A DNA stretch of 64,000 bases, taken from the NCBI GenBank assembly GCA_013399015.1, contig VWZX01009005.1, positions 1,696,716-1,760,715 on the forward strand. Reading direction: 5' to 3'. The notes under the pieces were generated by a model. It saw nothing but the letters and a program-made list of their open reading frames with translations, was not told the DNA's origin and did not search any database. Positions 12,501 to 27,500 of this stretch are shown here, one piece after another (the first letter of the stretch is position 1; each line of letters starts with the position of its first letter). The position numbers were made by a program, and so were the translations under genes. Source of the DNA: Galbula dea. Taxonomy: Eukaryota > Chordata > Aves > Piciformes > Galbulidae.

Positions 12501-15500
12501 GTGTATGCTGAAAGAATGGGAGTGTTGTCCTTCTTGATGGTATTTAGACTGTTGTTAACACTACTACAGATTACATTGGAAAAGCATTTTCATCAAATAC
12601 AGGTTAAAATTGTTCTCAGATTTTTATGACTGAAACATTTGATAATTAAACATGCTTTGGTGAAGTAATTGTGAGGACTGAAGGATTACGTATTTGTTTA
12701 ATCCTTTGTCAGCCTGAAGTGTAAATTAAGTACATACTATTACCTGTATCTGTATCTAAATTTTAAAGCTTATAAACTGTGATTAAGATAATTAAATACC
12801 TGTTAAACAACATTGCTTTTCTTTTGTACTGCATTTTGTATAGTAGTTACACTTCTAAATCAATTTGTACCCTAGCATTTTTTTTTTTTTACTTTCAACA
12901 CTTTCTAGATTTGCTGTGAAGCTTTACAGTCAAACTAGAAAAGATTCACTGACACATTCTTTAAAGCATTAAATTACTAAACTCTCATGATGATGCAATT
13001 AGATGCTATATGCTATTAATTTCAAAAAGTCACTGCACTGGCAAAATATATTTACCATCTTAGCTGGTAAGTTAGGGTTGAAGTAAATGAAAGTTTTGAG
13101 TAAAATTTATAGCACTCAGTGGTCAGAAGACTTTTTGTATTTATAGATGATTTATGTGGATTATTGTTGATATCTTAATATTCTTAATGTGCTTACAATT
13201 AAAAAATATATTTTAATTCAACTGAAATGTATTGCAAAGAAAAACCTCTTTAGACCTATCATTTTCTTTTTCTCTTCAGTGGAAGATGTTCAGGTCTCCT
13301 GTTACAGAATACTGGCTAGTTTATATGCTCTGGGAACCAGCAAGAGTATCTACGTAGAGAGGTAAGAAGAATTGTTCTTCTGGTTTTAATATTTGCCTTA
13401 TATATTTTGTGCTTTTTTTTTTTGGTGCATCTTATGTATCTGCTAACTTTCCTCCAAGTTACATTTGGTTTGTATAAACCATATTTGGCTAAAAAAAAAT
13501 AGAGGTACCTAGATAATTCAGTTCTTAAATAGTTGTCCTATAGTGACTAACTCTTTTTCTGAGTAAAGGCTAAAAAGAACTAATACATTTCAGATATTGG
13601 TAACAATAATCTAGGAAGTTCACATATCTGTACACTGTCTAGCAAAACAACCTGTGCATAGCTCTGCACAGCCCCATGACATACCTTTGCTTACTTGGTA
13701 TCAGTATCATAGGAAGGATAATGAAGATAAGTCGGTGCCACTGTTTGTAAGTAAAATAAGACATGTCTGTGGAAACCCAGGTCTCATTAATTTCACAAGG
13801 GATATAAAATTCATTGCTTTTGGTGTTTGGCAAATAAATGATGCTGGGGTTGTAGTTAAGATGAAACATGGCAGTGTAACTAATTTTTTTTTTTTGGTAT
13901 GGTTGTCTACAACCATTATAACCAGTGAAAAGCATGTAGCATGCTCTTTATAGGTTCATGTGATGAATGTATGTTTTGCTTGTGAAGAACTAATGAAAAG
14001 AATGAAAAGGAAGAAAGGAGCAAACAGGATATAGAAATAATAATAGGAATCAAGTTAGATATAACAAAAGCAAATTTAATGACAGATCTAGAAAGACTAT
14101 AAGTTACTAAAATGAGATATTCTGTGGATATAGAGAGAGGATACTATGATTTTCTGATGGCAGGACACTGAGTATTATTAAACAATTGATGACAGAGAAC
14201 ACTACAGCATGTTACCTTGATTGTACTGCATTACTGACTGGAAGATATTTTCAGCATGGGGATTAAACAGGAGGAGTTAGAAATCCATGTGTGGTCAAGG
14301 GGTTATGGTCTGTTGGCAGAAGGAGAGGGAACTGCTTGAAAGAGTCCAGCCTAGAGCCCCCAAGATGCTTAAAGGGGTGGAACATCTTCCTGATGAGGAA
14401 AGGCTGAGGGAGCTGGGTCTCTTTGGCTTGGAGAAGAGGAGACTAAGGGGTGACCTCATTTGTGCTTTTAAATATGTGAAGGGTGTGTGTCAGGAGGATG
14501 GGGTCAGGCTCTTCTCAGTGAAGCTCAGTGACAAGACAAGGGTCAATGGCTGGAAATTGAAGCATAGGAGATTCTGTGTGAATACAAGAAAAAATTTTTT
14601 CCCAGTTGAGGTGCCAGAGCACTGGCACAGACTGCCCAGAGAGGTTGTGAAGTCTCCTTCTCTGGAGATATTCAAGACTCTTCTGGACACATTTCTGCAT
14701 GATGTGGTCTAGGAAATCCTGCTGTAGTAGGGGTGTTGGACTAGATGGTATTTCAAGGTTCATTCCAGCTCCGGACATTCTGTGATTCTGTGATACTTGG
14801 AAGTTCATGGGACTCCTGGGTTTCTATCATTTGTGTGGCTCAGCTTCAGCAGCGAATGATTTAATGATTTCTCACATAGCTAAAATCTGCTCTGATCAAC
14901 TGAATTGGAAGTCAGAAACAATAACTTTGAACTTCTGAATTCCTGAAGGACCCAAGTGAAGTGACAGGATCACTTACCTCTTCCTAGAGATAAGCTTTTT
15001 ACAATTTTGACACACTTAAGGAATTTTGATTATCAAAGAATATATTTGAATAGATTACCCCAAGTTTGCAAGCTTTTGTGAAAAACTTTCACAGTTATTG
15101 GCCTGTAGAAGCACTTTTCCTCACTCTGAAGAGCTAGACTTTCATGCTAGACTGAGGTCTATTTATTACTATTTTTCTGAAGGAAAATTATATCACTCAA
15201 ATAAAATGGTAGTTGTATTTTGCCTCTTGGTGTCTTCAGTAGGTTTTTCTTAATGCTAGAGATTACAAAGTCAGTAAAGCTGAGAGGAAAGTAATATACC
15301 AGAAGACATTGTTATGATGACTTTGGGTTTTCCCTGCATGCTCCTCATTTGTTCTCAGCTAAGTAGGCCACCTTTGACATTTTATATCTTAACAGTTCAT
15401 TCATGTGTTATCAGAGGGTTGCTGAACTTCAGTTTGTATTACCTGTTCTTGTGTTGGTGATCCTAATAGTGTCACTGCTTATCTTTCAGATGAGCTCATC

Positions 15501-18500
15501 TTAGAATAAAATAATGCTGGTATACCACTATCCTGAGGTGTAGTCAGTCAGTCAGATGTGTCAACTTAGCAATATTTCTTGATTCACAGGCAACGATCAG
15601 CACTAGGAGAGTGCTTGGCAGCTTTCTCAGGTGCCTTTCCTGTGGCTTTTTTGGAAACTCATTTGAACAAACATAATATCTACTCGATTTACAATACGAA
15701 GACTGCGAGAGACAGAGCAGGTATCTCAAGAAACTCACATGATGATTATGAAAACACAGTTTTACTGTAAATGCTGCTTGCCTGAATACATGGAGGTTTT
15801 TTCATATGTTTTATAGTGGATCACTTTTCTTGTAATGTCTTGGATGTGTTTCTTTACTAAATCAACAGGCTGATTCTGGGAAAACTGATTATGTTTCTAA
15901 AGATAGCAACGTTTTCATGTTGAGATTCCAGTCTAAAAATACCATTTTGGAATCATTTTATTGAAGGGACTTTGCACATTTTTAGTATGTCAGGAATCAT
16001 ATATTTGATTATAAAACTATATATTTTGATCCATAACTTTAGTCCCTCAGTTTTCGTATGCAATATTGGGTCCTTAATTGTATTTGGTTTCTTAACTGTA
16101 TTAAGTACATAATATACCCTTAGAAAGTAAATACACTGCAGAGTATTATGTAAATTGTTTCCTTTTTGTTTGAAAAACAAGGCAGCACAGTTACTTTCCA
16201 GTAACATTATGTATGTTTAATTTGCTTATACCTTTTTGTTGCATTCTGAAACTCTTGATGTTTCTTATGCCAAAAGATATTGTTGAGTAAGGTCATAGGC
16301 ATCACTTGTTCTTACAGTAAATGGGAGTTATAGTAGAACTGTACAAACTCTGCATATATATTGAGTGTGAACTATCACAGATATTGTCTATATCTGTATA
16401 TAATTCACAGTGTATAAGATGCTGGTTTATAATGGCATCAATTTTATAATTTCACTTTTAGTTTTAAAACAGTGAGCGTACCAGATTTATTCTTCAAAGA
16501 GCTATAGTATCTCATCTTGAATATATCAACAGCTGTGCTTACTTACCATGTATATTCTAGCTATTTTAAGACTTCTAGAATGACAATCATCTCTATTTTC
16601 ATTGATTTTTAACAGGAATTTGAATTTGTTTTCTAAAATTGCATTAAGCTTTAAGGAGAACCTGCAGTGGCTATATAAAATGAATTTGGGTCTGAACTGG
16701 AGGAGAGACTGCTTCTGGAAGAAAAATAGCCTTAGGCTATGTTGATGCAAACATTTGGATTCATAAATTGCAGGCTAATTTTTCAATATATAGATACCTG
16801 TATATCTCACTGTATGTGTATGTCAGGATGTTAGACACTCAGGAGTTAGTAGTTGTGCTCACAGATATTTGTAGATGAAATAAAACACCTCCAAAAATAA
16901 AGGCAACTACAGTCTTTTTGGAGGAAGGAACTTAAAAGACAAATAACTTGAAAAGTAAACAATTACAATTGGAAATTCCTCTCCAGAAATCAGTTTCTCA
17001 GAATCTGCTTTACTCAGGCCAGTAATGTCAGTCAATGATGTTTTTTGTTCTATTAACATTCCAGGTCTCATCTGAGGTATTTTGGAAAGATCTTTCATTA
17101 AATCAATTTATTTCCTCAACTGCAAAGCATATGTTGGAAGAAATTCTGAAATTTAAGCTTTATTTTAAATATAGCAAACTGCATTTGATTTCTCCAAATT
17201 AATTCTTTAATAATTATGTTGTTGAAGTTTCCATATAGGAATTATTTTAATTATAGAAAGTTTTCTTATTGAAGCTTATATAGAAGCACTTTATTGCTCA
17301 AGGATATGAAAGTACCTGGCTTTTATTGCTGTGCTTGTTTTTTTCCCTTTGAATTGGAAGGGAAAAATGTAAACAGAAAATAAAAAGTTGTATGGAATAG
17401 CAATTGAAAAGAATTATTTTCCATGTATGACTTATTATATTGATTTAGGGATTTATTTTTTTTTTTTCAATAGTTCTCAATTTGCCTGCTAGTGTAGAAG
17501 ATGTTTGCCCAAACATTCCTTCCTTGATGAAGCTAATGGAAGAAATTGTGGAACTGGCAGAGTCTGGTATTCGTTACACACAAATGCCACACATCATGGA
17601 AGTAATACTGCCTATGCTGTGTAGTTACATGTCACACTGGTGGGAGCATGGGCCAGAAAACAACCCTGACAAGGCTGAAATGTGTTGCACAGCCTTGACT
17701 TCAGAGCATATGAACACTCTGTTAGGTAACATATTGAAAATCATCTATAACAACCTTGGTATTGATGAAGGAGCCTGGATGAAGAGATTAGCAGGTAAGA
17801 TATAAAAATAAATAAGTAAATAAACAAATGTGTCTCTTCAGAATATATATACACATACACTCTGAGTTCTCTCTTGAACCTTATGTTTTTGTTTCTAAAC
17901 AATGCACATCTCAATGTGGCAGAAATATTAAGTGTAAAGAGCAATGTATGCAGTATGCTTTAATCTCTTCATAAGCAATACAAGACCATTTCTTTTTTCA
18001 CAGGATATGCACATATGCATTTTGAAGTATGTAGAATTAAAGAGCCCTAGTTATTTGGCCCATAATCATTATGTAGCATATTTCCTTTTGCAGGTGTTAC
18101 CTTGTTAGTTCCTTGCTATCCTGTATGAGTGCTGGATCCTTAAAATACTGGTTTTGAAACTGTATTTCTAATCTGGCTGTTATTTCCACATGACATGTGG
18201 AAATGCATATGTCATTTTAATAAGACTGACATTAACTTCCTTCTGATAACATCTTAAAACTTATTTTTAAAGAGTTTATTTCTCATTGCTACAATCTGTA
18301 AGGAGAAGTCACTTCAGTGTGAATTTAGTTTTTCAGTTAGGCTTTCTTATGACATTTCAGTACTTATTGTAGTAGTAATTTCATTCATGATGGCAGTCTA
18401 GATTCATAGTCTTTTGAAGGTTAGTAATGCTGTGCACTCTAAGGATAAATGGCAACTGCATAAAATTCTTTGTCATCTAACAGATATATTACAAATGGTT

Positions 18501-21500
18501 TTACACTAATAGGCCAAGATGAAGTGCTGATTTACATGTCCATTTTTATGAGTAGATTTGCAAAAAGCTCGTGCTAACAACTCTGAAATGGCTGTGTTTG
18601 ATGGATGGCTGAAGGGTCTCATTTCTATCTACACACAAGCCTTCCAGTGTCCCAGTGTCCCAGGAAATAGAGGCAGGCTATTTCAGTAGGTTTGAAAATA
18701 ACTAGAGCAAGCTTTCCACTTCTACTTCCTTCAAGCAAAAAAAATAAGTTTCAACAGAGGAGCCAGTGGCTGAGGAAAATTGTGTGCACACCAGGTACTA
18801 TATGTATCTACCCATACAAACCATGAAACAACTTCTACCTTACGCACTAAAATCATGCAAACAAGCACCACTATGTTGGCAGAATGCCAGTAAAGAGGCA
18901 TTTCAAGTTTTGTGATCATGGAAGTTTAGTCTGTCAAGTTGTAGCTTCTGCCCTCCTAATGACAATGTGAATTGGCTATATGAAATCCTGACCACATTTA
19001 ATTCTTGGCAGAACTTCTGCTGATTTCAATGGGGACAGGATTTGACTCTCTAGCCTAGTAATTAGATCCAAGAAAGAATGGAAAAGTGAGAAATTTTATT
19101 TCTATTTTGTGGCCAGGTATATATTATAATATTCATTGCCTTAAATAGTGTTTTCCCAGCCCATCATAAGCAAAGCGAAGCCACAGCTCTTAAAGACACA
19201 CTTCCTGCCACTGATGGATAAGCTAAAGAAAAAAGCAGCAGTGGTTGTATCGGATGAAGAGCATCTAAGAGCAGAAGGCAGAGGTGACATGTCGGAGGCT
19301 GAACTGCTCATCCTAGATGAGTTCACCACTTTGGCACGGGACCTCTATGCCTTCTACCCTTTGTTGATTAGATTTGTGGACTATAACAGGTATGTGGAGA
19401 GGAATAGCTAAACAAATCTCGTACAATCTTCCTGTTTATTGATACCATCTCTTATCCTTTGGTATGACTAGCGCTGAATTAAAGTAGCGTTTACTCGGCC
19501 TGCCAGTCTTGAAGTTGCTCAAGCTGATGCTTTATGACTTAGGAGGAACTGGAGTCAGTTGCATAAGTAAATGGAATAAAAAGGTTCAAGACAAATCTAT
19601 TGCATTAGACCCAGGATTAATGTAAAAGGATTTTAAGGGTTTCAAAATAGGCCATCAAAAAGCCACTGCTACCAGAAAGGACTAAAGGCATGTCTGCTTA
19701 GTTTTGTGGGCTTGCGTTTTTGTAAAATGTTGAAAACTGATTTCAAGGCATGAAGCCAGTGAGGATTATCCACAATTCCACCCTTCTACCAAATTTTAGG
19801 GCAAAATGGCTGAAAGAGCCCAACCCTGAAGCAGAAGAATTGTTCCGTATGGTAGCTGAAGTCTTCATTTACTGGTCAAAGTCTCATGTAAGTAATTCCT
19901 TGGTAAATACTTGTTTTAATGGGGTTTCTTAGGAGACAGATAAATTATTTAGTTCTGTAGCAGAATTGAATGAAGGAAAGTTCTAAGAACAAGGAAGTAC
20001 TAAATACATCTCACAAGTAATTATCCAAATAAAATATTTTTTCATAGATAATATTATTTTATATTTCATAACTTTTATGAGTTAAGGATTTCTTAATTTC
20101 AGTTCTACAGAAATTTACTCTTGGTTTTCAAATCTAGTTCCTCTGATTCATATGCACTAAGATATAATCAGGCACCATCACTGATAGTGCTTAAATAAAA
20201 AATTATTTGTGTGAATACTGGAGCAAAAAGAAGAAAAAACCCCACAATCCTAAATACTTTCAAGCATTAGATCTCTGTATGGACTGTTGTCTGTATCAAA
20301 TTTCTGACATAACTTCAGTGCTCTCAGATTTGGAAAATAAGATATCTTATTATTTGCATACTTGTGCCTAAATTTGACTGTAAGGTTTATTATAAACCTT
20401 GCTGTGCATAAAATAAGGTTGCACGGTAGATAGATACTGGATCATGAAATTACTTGTAAATTCATCAGTTCAGTCTTATATTTAAACTTTATTACCTATC
20501 TAGTTTATAGTAGGATTTATAATGGGTAAAAAATAGAATCAATGATTTACTAGTAAAGGAAAACCCACACAATATTTTTATATTGAGTTTAGATGAGGAG
20601 TGAGATTTTTATCTTAGCCTTTTCATAGCCAGAGAAACATTTCTTTTTCTCTAACACAGAGAAATACTCAAAAGTCACACAACCCCCTAACCTCCTCATG
20701 TAAATAAAGCTGGAATTCAAGACCATTGTTCATCATCCATTAATTTTTTCTGTCCTTGTTGTATCTTGTGGATTTTACAAATTTCCAGTTAGTTTATACT
20801 TTTATTTAAGGTTTCTTTAGATAAATTCCTCATGTAGCATAAGTGCTTTTAACTTAACTTAGATTTTCTATATATTTTCAGAATTTCAAAAGGGAAGAGC
20901 AGAACTTTGTGGTACAAAATGAAATCAACAATATGTCTTTCCTTATCAGTGACACCAAATCTAAGATGTCTAAGGTAGTGTAAAGATTTTTTTATTTTTC
21001 TCTTTGCAGAGGGGAAGGAGACAGAAGGACACCAGAGAAACTGGGTTTTTTTGGGTTTGGTTTGGTTTATTTTTTTCTCTTTTTTTTGGTAACAATAACT
21101 GTTGTAAACTCTGTGTTGAGAATAAAAACAGTCACTTCAGAAACACAGTGGACTCTCAAGATACTGATGCAAAAAATTTGCAGTGATAGAATGGCAGCTG
21201 TAAAAGTAGTAAGGAAGTTGTTGAACCAGAGACAAATAGAAACATACTAATACAGTTCTTTTGTTTAATATTGGAATTTTTGTCATCTTTGCTTCCTGCT
21301 GCAGGCAGCAGTTTCAGACCAGGAGAGGAAGAAGATGAAGCGCAAAGGTGACCGGTACTCTATGCAGACCTCTCTCATTGTGGCAGCACTAAAAAGATTG
21401 CTTCCCATTGGTCTAAACATCTGTGCTCCTGGAGACCAAGAGCTAATTGCATTGGCCAAAAATCGATTCAGTATGGTAGGTGCTCTTGCTGTGATTCTAA

Positions 21501-24500
21501 AAAGTAGAAATATTTTACTGATGACTTTCTTTGATTATTTTCCCCCATACTCATTCTTACAGCCTGACACAAATAATCAAGATTGTAATTCTGTTATAGA
21601 AGGGTACAATGGGTGACTATGGTAGATAGTAATCTACATATTTGTTCTCATTTTCATGGCATAAAACATTTCAGTTTGACACTTATTTTCTAAATGATCA
21701 GTGTATGAATAGAGATAACTTTCTTAAAACAGTTATTTCTCTTAGTTTTTAATGCTAATGGTGTTTGATGTATTTAATGATGCTTGAATTTGGAAATGCA
21801 AACAAGAACCGGATGTTTAATAACTTATATGCCCAATATCATAACCAATTCATTTTGATCACTCTTATGTGAATGCAAGAGTGACTTTTGTTTCCTATGG
21901 TCAAACTTTGGCTAAAGTATGTATATGCTACTAATTTTAATTCAGACTTGCATTTAGTGTGTTATTATGGACAATGAAAGGTACCATCCACAACTTGTTC
22001 CTGTGAGCTTGGGTATGGCTAGCTCTGGCCTGATACCAAAGGTGTATTGCCACTGAGATTTTCCTCAGTCTTCCACACTCTTGGTTTTATTCATCATCCA
22101 AACCAAGCCCAAGGTTGACATTTGTATGAACAATATATTTTCTAAATTACCTTCTACTTCTAATTTGTAATTTATTGACAGAAAGATACTGAAGATGAAG
22201 TCCGAGATACCATTCGCAGCAATCTTCATCTCCAGGGCAAGGTAATCTATACACAGTTTTTAAACATCTTTTTTCTTCCTTTAAATTCATTTCTGAAATT
22301 CATTTTCTGATGCCATATAATGACAACCTGCTTTGGTACATCAGAATAACTTGCAGTCCCTTTTTCTCTTCTTTTACGTAACTTGTTTGTGTCAACTGTT
22401 AAATGATAGATTTTTGATATGTTTATAAATGCAAGATATACAATAACATGTGGCCCTTCAAATCTCTGCCTATGCACACCACCAATATGAAACTGGAGAT
22501 GGAAGCAAGGTCTATCACTGTTTATAGTCTACCTTCTATTATTCGGGATGTAATCATCAAAATTCTCAGGTATTTTTGAGCTTTGTATCAGTTTGAAGTG
22601 TAAAGGAAAAGGAAGCTACCACTTTGTCATACTCTGTGAAGTGAAAAATCTCCATTTTGCTGTTTTGTTCCTGTTTTTCAGCCTGGGGAAAAGTGTATTT
22701 TTTTTAAGAGTGTGTAATTTTATTATCAAATTCCAGTTAGTGCCAGATGAATAGTCATAGGAAAAAAACCCCTCAACTGGCCTGATGTAGTTGAACTGTG
22801 TTATTAATGCTTCAAATACAGCAAAGAAGCCATAATACAGAAGCATTAATAAAATGATGTGCATTTCTTCTCTGTTGAAGGAAGATGGAATTGGACCTAT
22901 AGATGGTGCTTTATTTAGTATTTCCTTTACCTCCACACCCCACCTCATTCACCCCAGGGAAAACTTATTATTTCCTGTTCTCATTAAATGGTTACAAGAA
23001 ATAAACATGTGAGTTAGAAAGCTGGCTTTGTTTTTTGTTTTTTTTCCTGATACAGTGTTTAAGAATCACCCAGAAGTCTTGATTCCACTGCAATTCAGTG
23101 TATGAAAATAAATGTTTTGGGGTGGTTTTTTGTTTGTTTTTGTGTTTGGTTTTTTTTTTTTTACATGGCTTGGTAATGAGATAGTTCTTCCTGAATAATA
23201 TCTGAAGCCTAATTTTCTCCCATCTTATGTTTTCTGTATATCACTGAAATGTCAAGAAAGATTACGTGGAAGTCGAGGTTTCTAGGAGCTTACAAGAAGA
23301 TACATAATTTTTCAAAGCTAAAAATTTCCATTTTTCATAAAATATTACAAATAAAAGTCCAATAGTTTAAAATTATAAGGATTGTACATAGAAAATTTTA
23401 TCAGTGAAAAGAAAATGTTTGGGTGAATCCTAAAAAAGCTCCAAATAATTATACTTACAGAGCAAATATTGTTATATAGAAGCAGAAGAAACCACATAGG
23501 AAGTACTAGGAAGAAAAGTTCATTTATAAAGATCTTAATGAGCAACAATTCTTAAGCAATGTGCTTGCCATGAACATACAAACCTTAAATGTGTTGTAAA
23601 CTTCAGTAATGTTTTCTTGATGATAAAGACAGATATTTCTGTTCTGACATCTTCAGTATGTGTATATTGTTGTTTTGTGAGCCGTGCAGTTGTAAGTCTT
23701 GTCTGGCATTTCATGCTTCCTAGCACTTGTCCTCCTGTTTTAAATACTTGTTTTTATTTTGTTTCTTTAGGATTACATTCTGCATACTACTATTAAGAAA
23801 TTTCTGTCTGTTACTACTTTGTTGCCTTGGAGTAATAGTGCTTCTTAATACCTTGGTCTGTACTTTCTCTTCGGAAACTTCCTTTGCTTCAATTAAAGTT
23901 TACTGTTGTTTAGCAACATAACACTTCCTCTGTTTATAATATGAGAATGAAAGTACTTTTAAATTTCTTACATGGATGAAATTTCATGGTGCCTTGATAA
24001 TTAAGAAGAAAGTAATCTTAGGGAATCCAAAGTACACATTGACAGCTTTTCCAGTCGTAAACTTTCCAGCAGTAAATTCAGATTTTTCTAGCTGTTGTAT
24101 GAATTCCTAGTGGAGGATGGCATTCTGAAAGGGAACCCCATAATATGTATCTAGCAAAGCTAAAAGCTATTATAGCTAGCTTTATTTTATAGCTATGTGC
24201 TATTGCTTTACTAACTTTGAAAAGCTCTGGTTTTGACCTGTATGTGAAAAGTAATCAACTCAACAAGGGAGAAAATATGGCATTTCTAGGAATTCAAGAC
24301 TTCAATCTATTATTGTATTTATTACTTTTATTATTATTTGTTATCTATTGCTAAGTAGTTTGTTCTCAGTGGCTTGAAAATATCTTTTCATTAATCGCTT
24401 GGCACTGACACATTCTAGTGTTCACATTAAATCAAAGTATATAACTCAGTTATTGGAAGTATAATGAATAAAAAATTCAGTTGTTATTTTCAAAATACAA

Positions 24501-27500
24501 TATAATTTAGTCCCTAGTTCTCTGATGTCATTACTATTCAGCCACTATCATGACTGGATCAAGTACACATCATACACTGTCAAGTATGCTGTTTCTTATT
24601 AAGAAAAATCCTCCCATTGTGCTATATGCATACACCACCCTTTTGTTGTCTGACTGAGTTAGACTTAAAAGGAATGAGGGCCAAATGGTCTTATAAATTT
24701 AAACTATTACTTAATGTTATGAATTAATATGTAACAGTTATAAGGGTGTTTGTGTAAGGTGACTTTCAAAGCAGTGGAAAAACACAACTTTTTTGAAAGG
24801 CTGTTTTTCTTCCATCCGTAGTAATATTCCTTCTTCAAACAGTGTTTTCATTAACCACTTTTGCTTCTCACAGACACCATACTCTGTCATTTATGTTAGA
24901 GCTAAATCTATTTTGTCTTGATTTCTGTTTTGACAACTGCACTGTTTGAGAGTCTTCCTTCTGAGTCTTTAGCTTTTAATGTTGTGGTGTCTGTTTCATG
25001 CATTTGTCTACATTTGTCTTCACCCTGTTTCTGTCTCTCCTTTCCTTGCATGCCTGCATGCTGTTACTGAGTACCCAGCCTTTTATTTCAAGAAATGATG
25101 ATGAAACTTGCATTCATTTTGACGTGGATGAAGCTCAAGTCACCAAAATCTTCTTCCAGCCATGCAGATTCTCACCTTGAAATGTCAACTACTCATACAC
25201 TTAGAAAACTATCTACACAAAAGAGCTGTACCTTGATAGAATGTGAGGAATCCTCAGATCAAAAGACACCACCTGTGATTAAAAAGTCTTTTGTGGACTA
25301 TTTATTCATGATCATCCAGTCAAATGCTCACACAGAGGCTGTGGATGTGACAGTTTTTAAGAAATGGAAAAGTCAAAAGATGGAAGAAATGCCTGCCAGT
25401 TGTGACTTTCTAGGTTGTAATAAGCTATTATTAAGTGACTCTGTAAGTTTATAATCATTCCTGGAACTTCTGTAAACTTAGTGTAAAACTTCAGTAAAAC
25501 TTCTGTGTATCATAAGATGTTTTGTGGAGGTGAATTGGCATTATTGTCCCATCTTAGGCACAAATTGAAATCTGGATCCACAAAGATGTTTTAGAAAAGT
25601 AAGTGTTGAGCTTAAGCCTTATTGGAATCTGTAGGGTTTTGGCTCTGAAATGCTTTAGGTGTCCAGGCCAGTGTGACTTAAACCTAAACCGCACAATCAG
25701 GAATGATCACTGGCCACAGCTCTCAGTAAAGTGAATTATACATTGCATTTGTCTTCAGTGTCTTTGGTACAAAATATGGTTGCAGAGTGTGTTGCATCAT
25801 TGTTGAGTAGCAAAGGTACTGGGGAGACAATATGACTCGGAAGAGAGATTGCTGATGGTAAAGCAGAGAATCACAAATCACTGAAATGGAAAAAAAAAAT
25901 GAAATGTAAAGGAAAAAAATAAGAGAAAATGTTTTGTTTCATATAGTTTTTTTATCATTTATAGGCTAATAAGCAAATGCTTCTTGAATTCATTTTTTCA
26001 TAAATTAACTTTATTTTTTAGCTAGTAATCAGTACAGTTAGGATCTTCTAACAATTGAAAAAAGCTAAAATGAAAAAATGAAACATAAATAAGATGACTA
26101 TTACCAATTTCCATGACTGAAAACTTTGTAAACTGAACTGGTAGAGCAACAATTTCATTCTATTTGGTTTAGTAACTGAAAATACGTGTACAGCTGTCCA
26201 CCTCATATTCATTATTTTTCCTCAAATAATACATTCATTTCTGGTGCCAGTGATATTTATTGGCCTGTGATCATTAGCTCTCTGTATGATTGATAGTACT
26301 TTTAGTCCCCTGGAAGCTCACAAGGAACATTGCACAAATCAGTCTTTCAGTTTCAGTTCTCCCGCTCAGTGTAGTGGACACTGGATGGGTTAGCCATGTA
26401 AAAGTGTGGGTTAGCCATATAAAGTGCTTCTGCAGTCCTTTGAAGCAGTTTCTGTACTAATGAATCTCTTTGACCCTATGTTGGGAACCTTTTGCTGTGG
26501 TAACCTGCGACCTTTCTCCTGCAGCTTGAGGATCCCGCCATTAGGTGGCAGATGGCACTTTACAAAGATTTACCAAACAGGACTGAAGATTCCTCAGATC
26601 CAGAGAAGACTGTGGAAAGGGTCCTTGATATAGCGAATGTACTCTTTCACCTGGAACAGGTTAGACTTATTTTCCCGATTCTGTTGCTTCTTAATCTAAG
26701 GAAAAGTGTTCATCCTTTCATTTGTACTGTGCTTTGCCTTGTGTTTTGTAATCCAATATTGTGGTCAGATTGAGCGCGCAGTGTGTTTGCGTTAGCTCCA
26801 ACAGTCATTTATTTGGAAGAGGACTAAGAAAGTGATACCTATGATATAGCTTCCTTCTGATACTTCAGCTAGAACTAATCACTAAGCTGTCCATGGACAA
26901 TGAAATATAATTTAAAAGAACAACATTATTGCAAATATGCCTTTTTTCAAGTTGTTTTTCCTCAGTTGAGCTTCTTGACCTGTCGAAGTAACAAGAAACT
27001 TAAAGATGACTACTTAATTATGGGGTAGGACAGTCAGATGATTTGATACATAACTTTTCTAATGATGGCTTTAAAAAGCAATCTACTATGTGCTAGTTAA
27101 AAAAATAGCAAGAAGAATATCCACTTGACAAAAATCTGTATGTAAGTTTGTGTGAATATGGGCAGGAATACATACATTTGGAGAATAAAACTGGCATTGA
27201 AATTCTTGAGAATCGGGAAGTTTTAACACTACTGCTCTTTGGTGGTCCAGCTTATGTATATGATCTAAGATTCATTCATACTGGTGCAAACCAAGATTAA
27301 CTTGGTCAGCTCAAATATTACTTGCTGCATGAAAGAAGGGGTAGAAGCAGGGTGGAGGAATGATTTTTCTGAGAAAGTTCTGTCAGCACCTTTAACTTTT
27401 TTCAGAATCTTGCATGAAGCTCTATTGTTTTATCTATATTTGTTTTGCATAAATATATGAGGTTCCTGTGTGACCTGTGTGACAGTAGCTTTCATTTAAA

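Noticed and set aside
13639..13953. Overlapping open frames on both strands in intron 5
   Set aside because: Low-information overlap with no protein similarity I can see; most likely chance absence of stops.
14287..14712. 141-codon open frame as a host gene
   Set aside because: The peptide is the C-terminus of CR1 ORF2 and is followed by the CR1 3' tail.
20975..21060. Acceptor-like signal (ctctttgcag) at 21009 as an ASI-type microexon in intron 10
   Set aside because: It is only 35 nt from the E10 donor, too short for a vertebrate intron, and no suitable donor follows at a frame-keeping distance.
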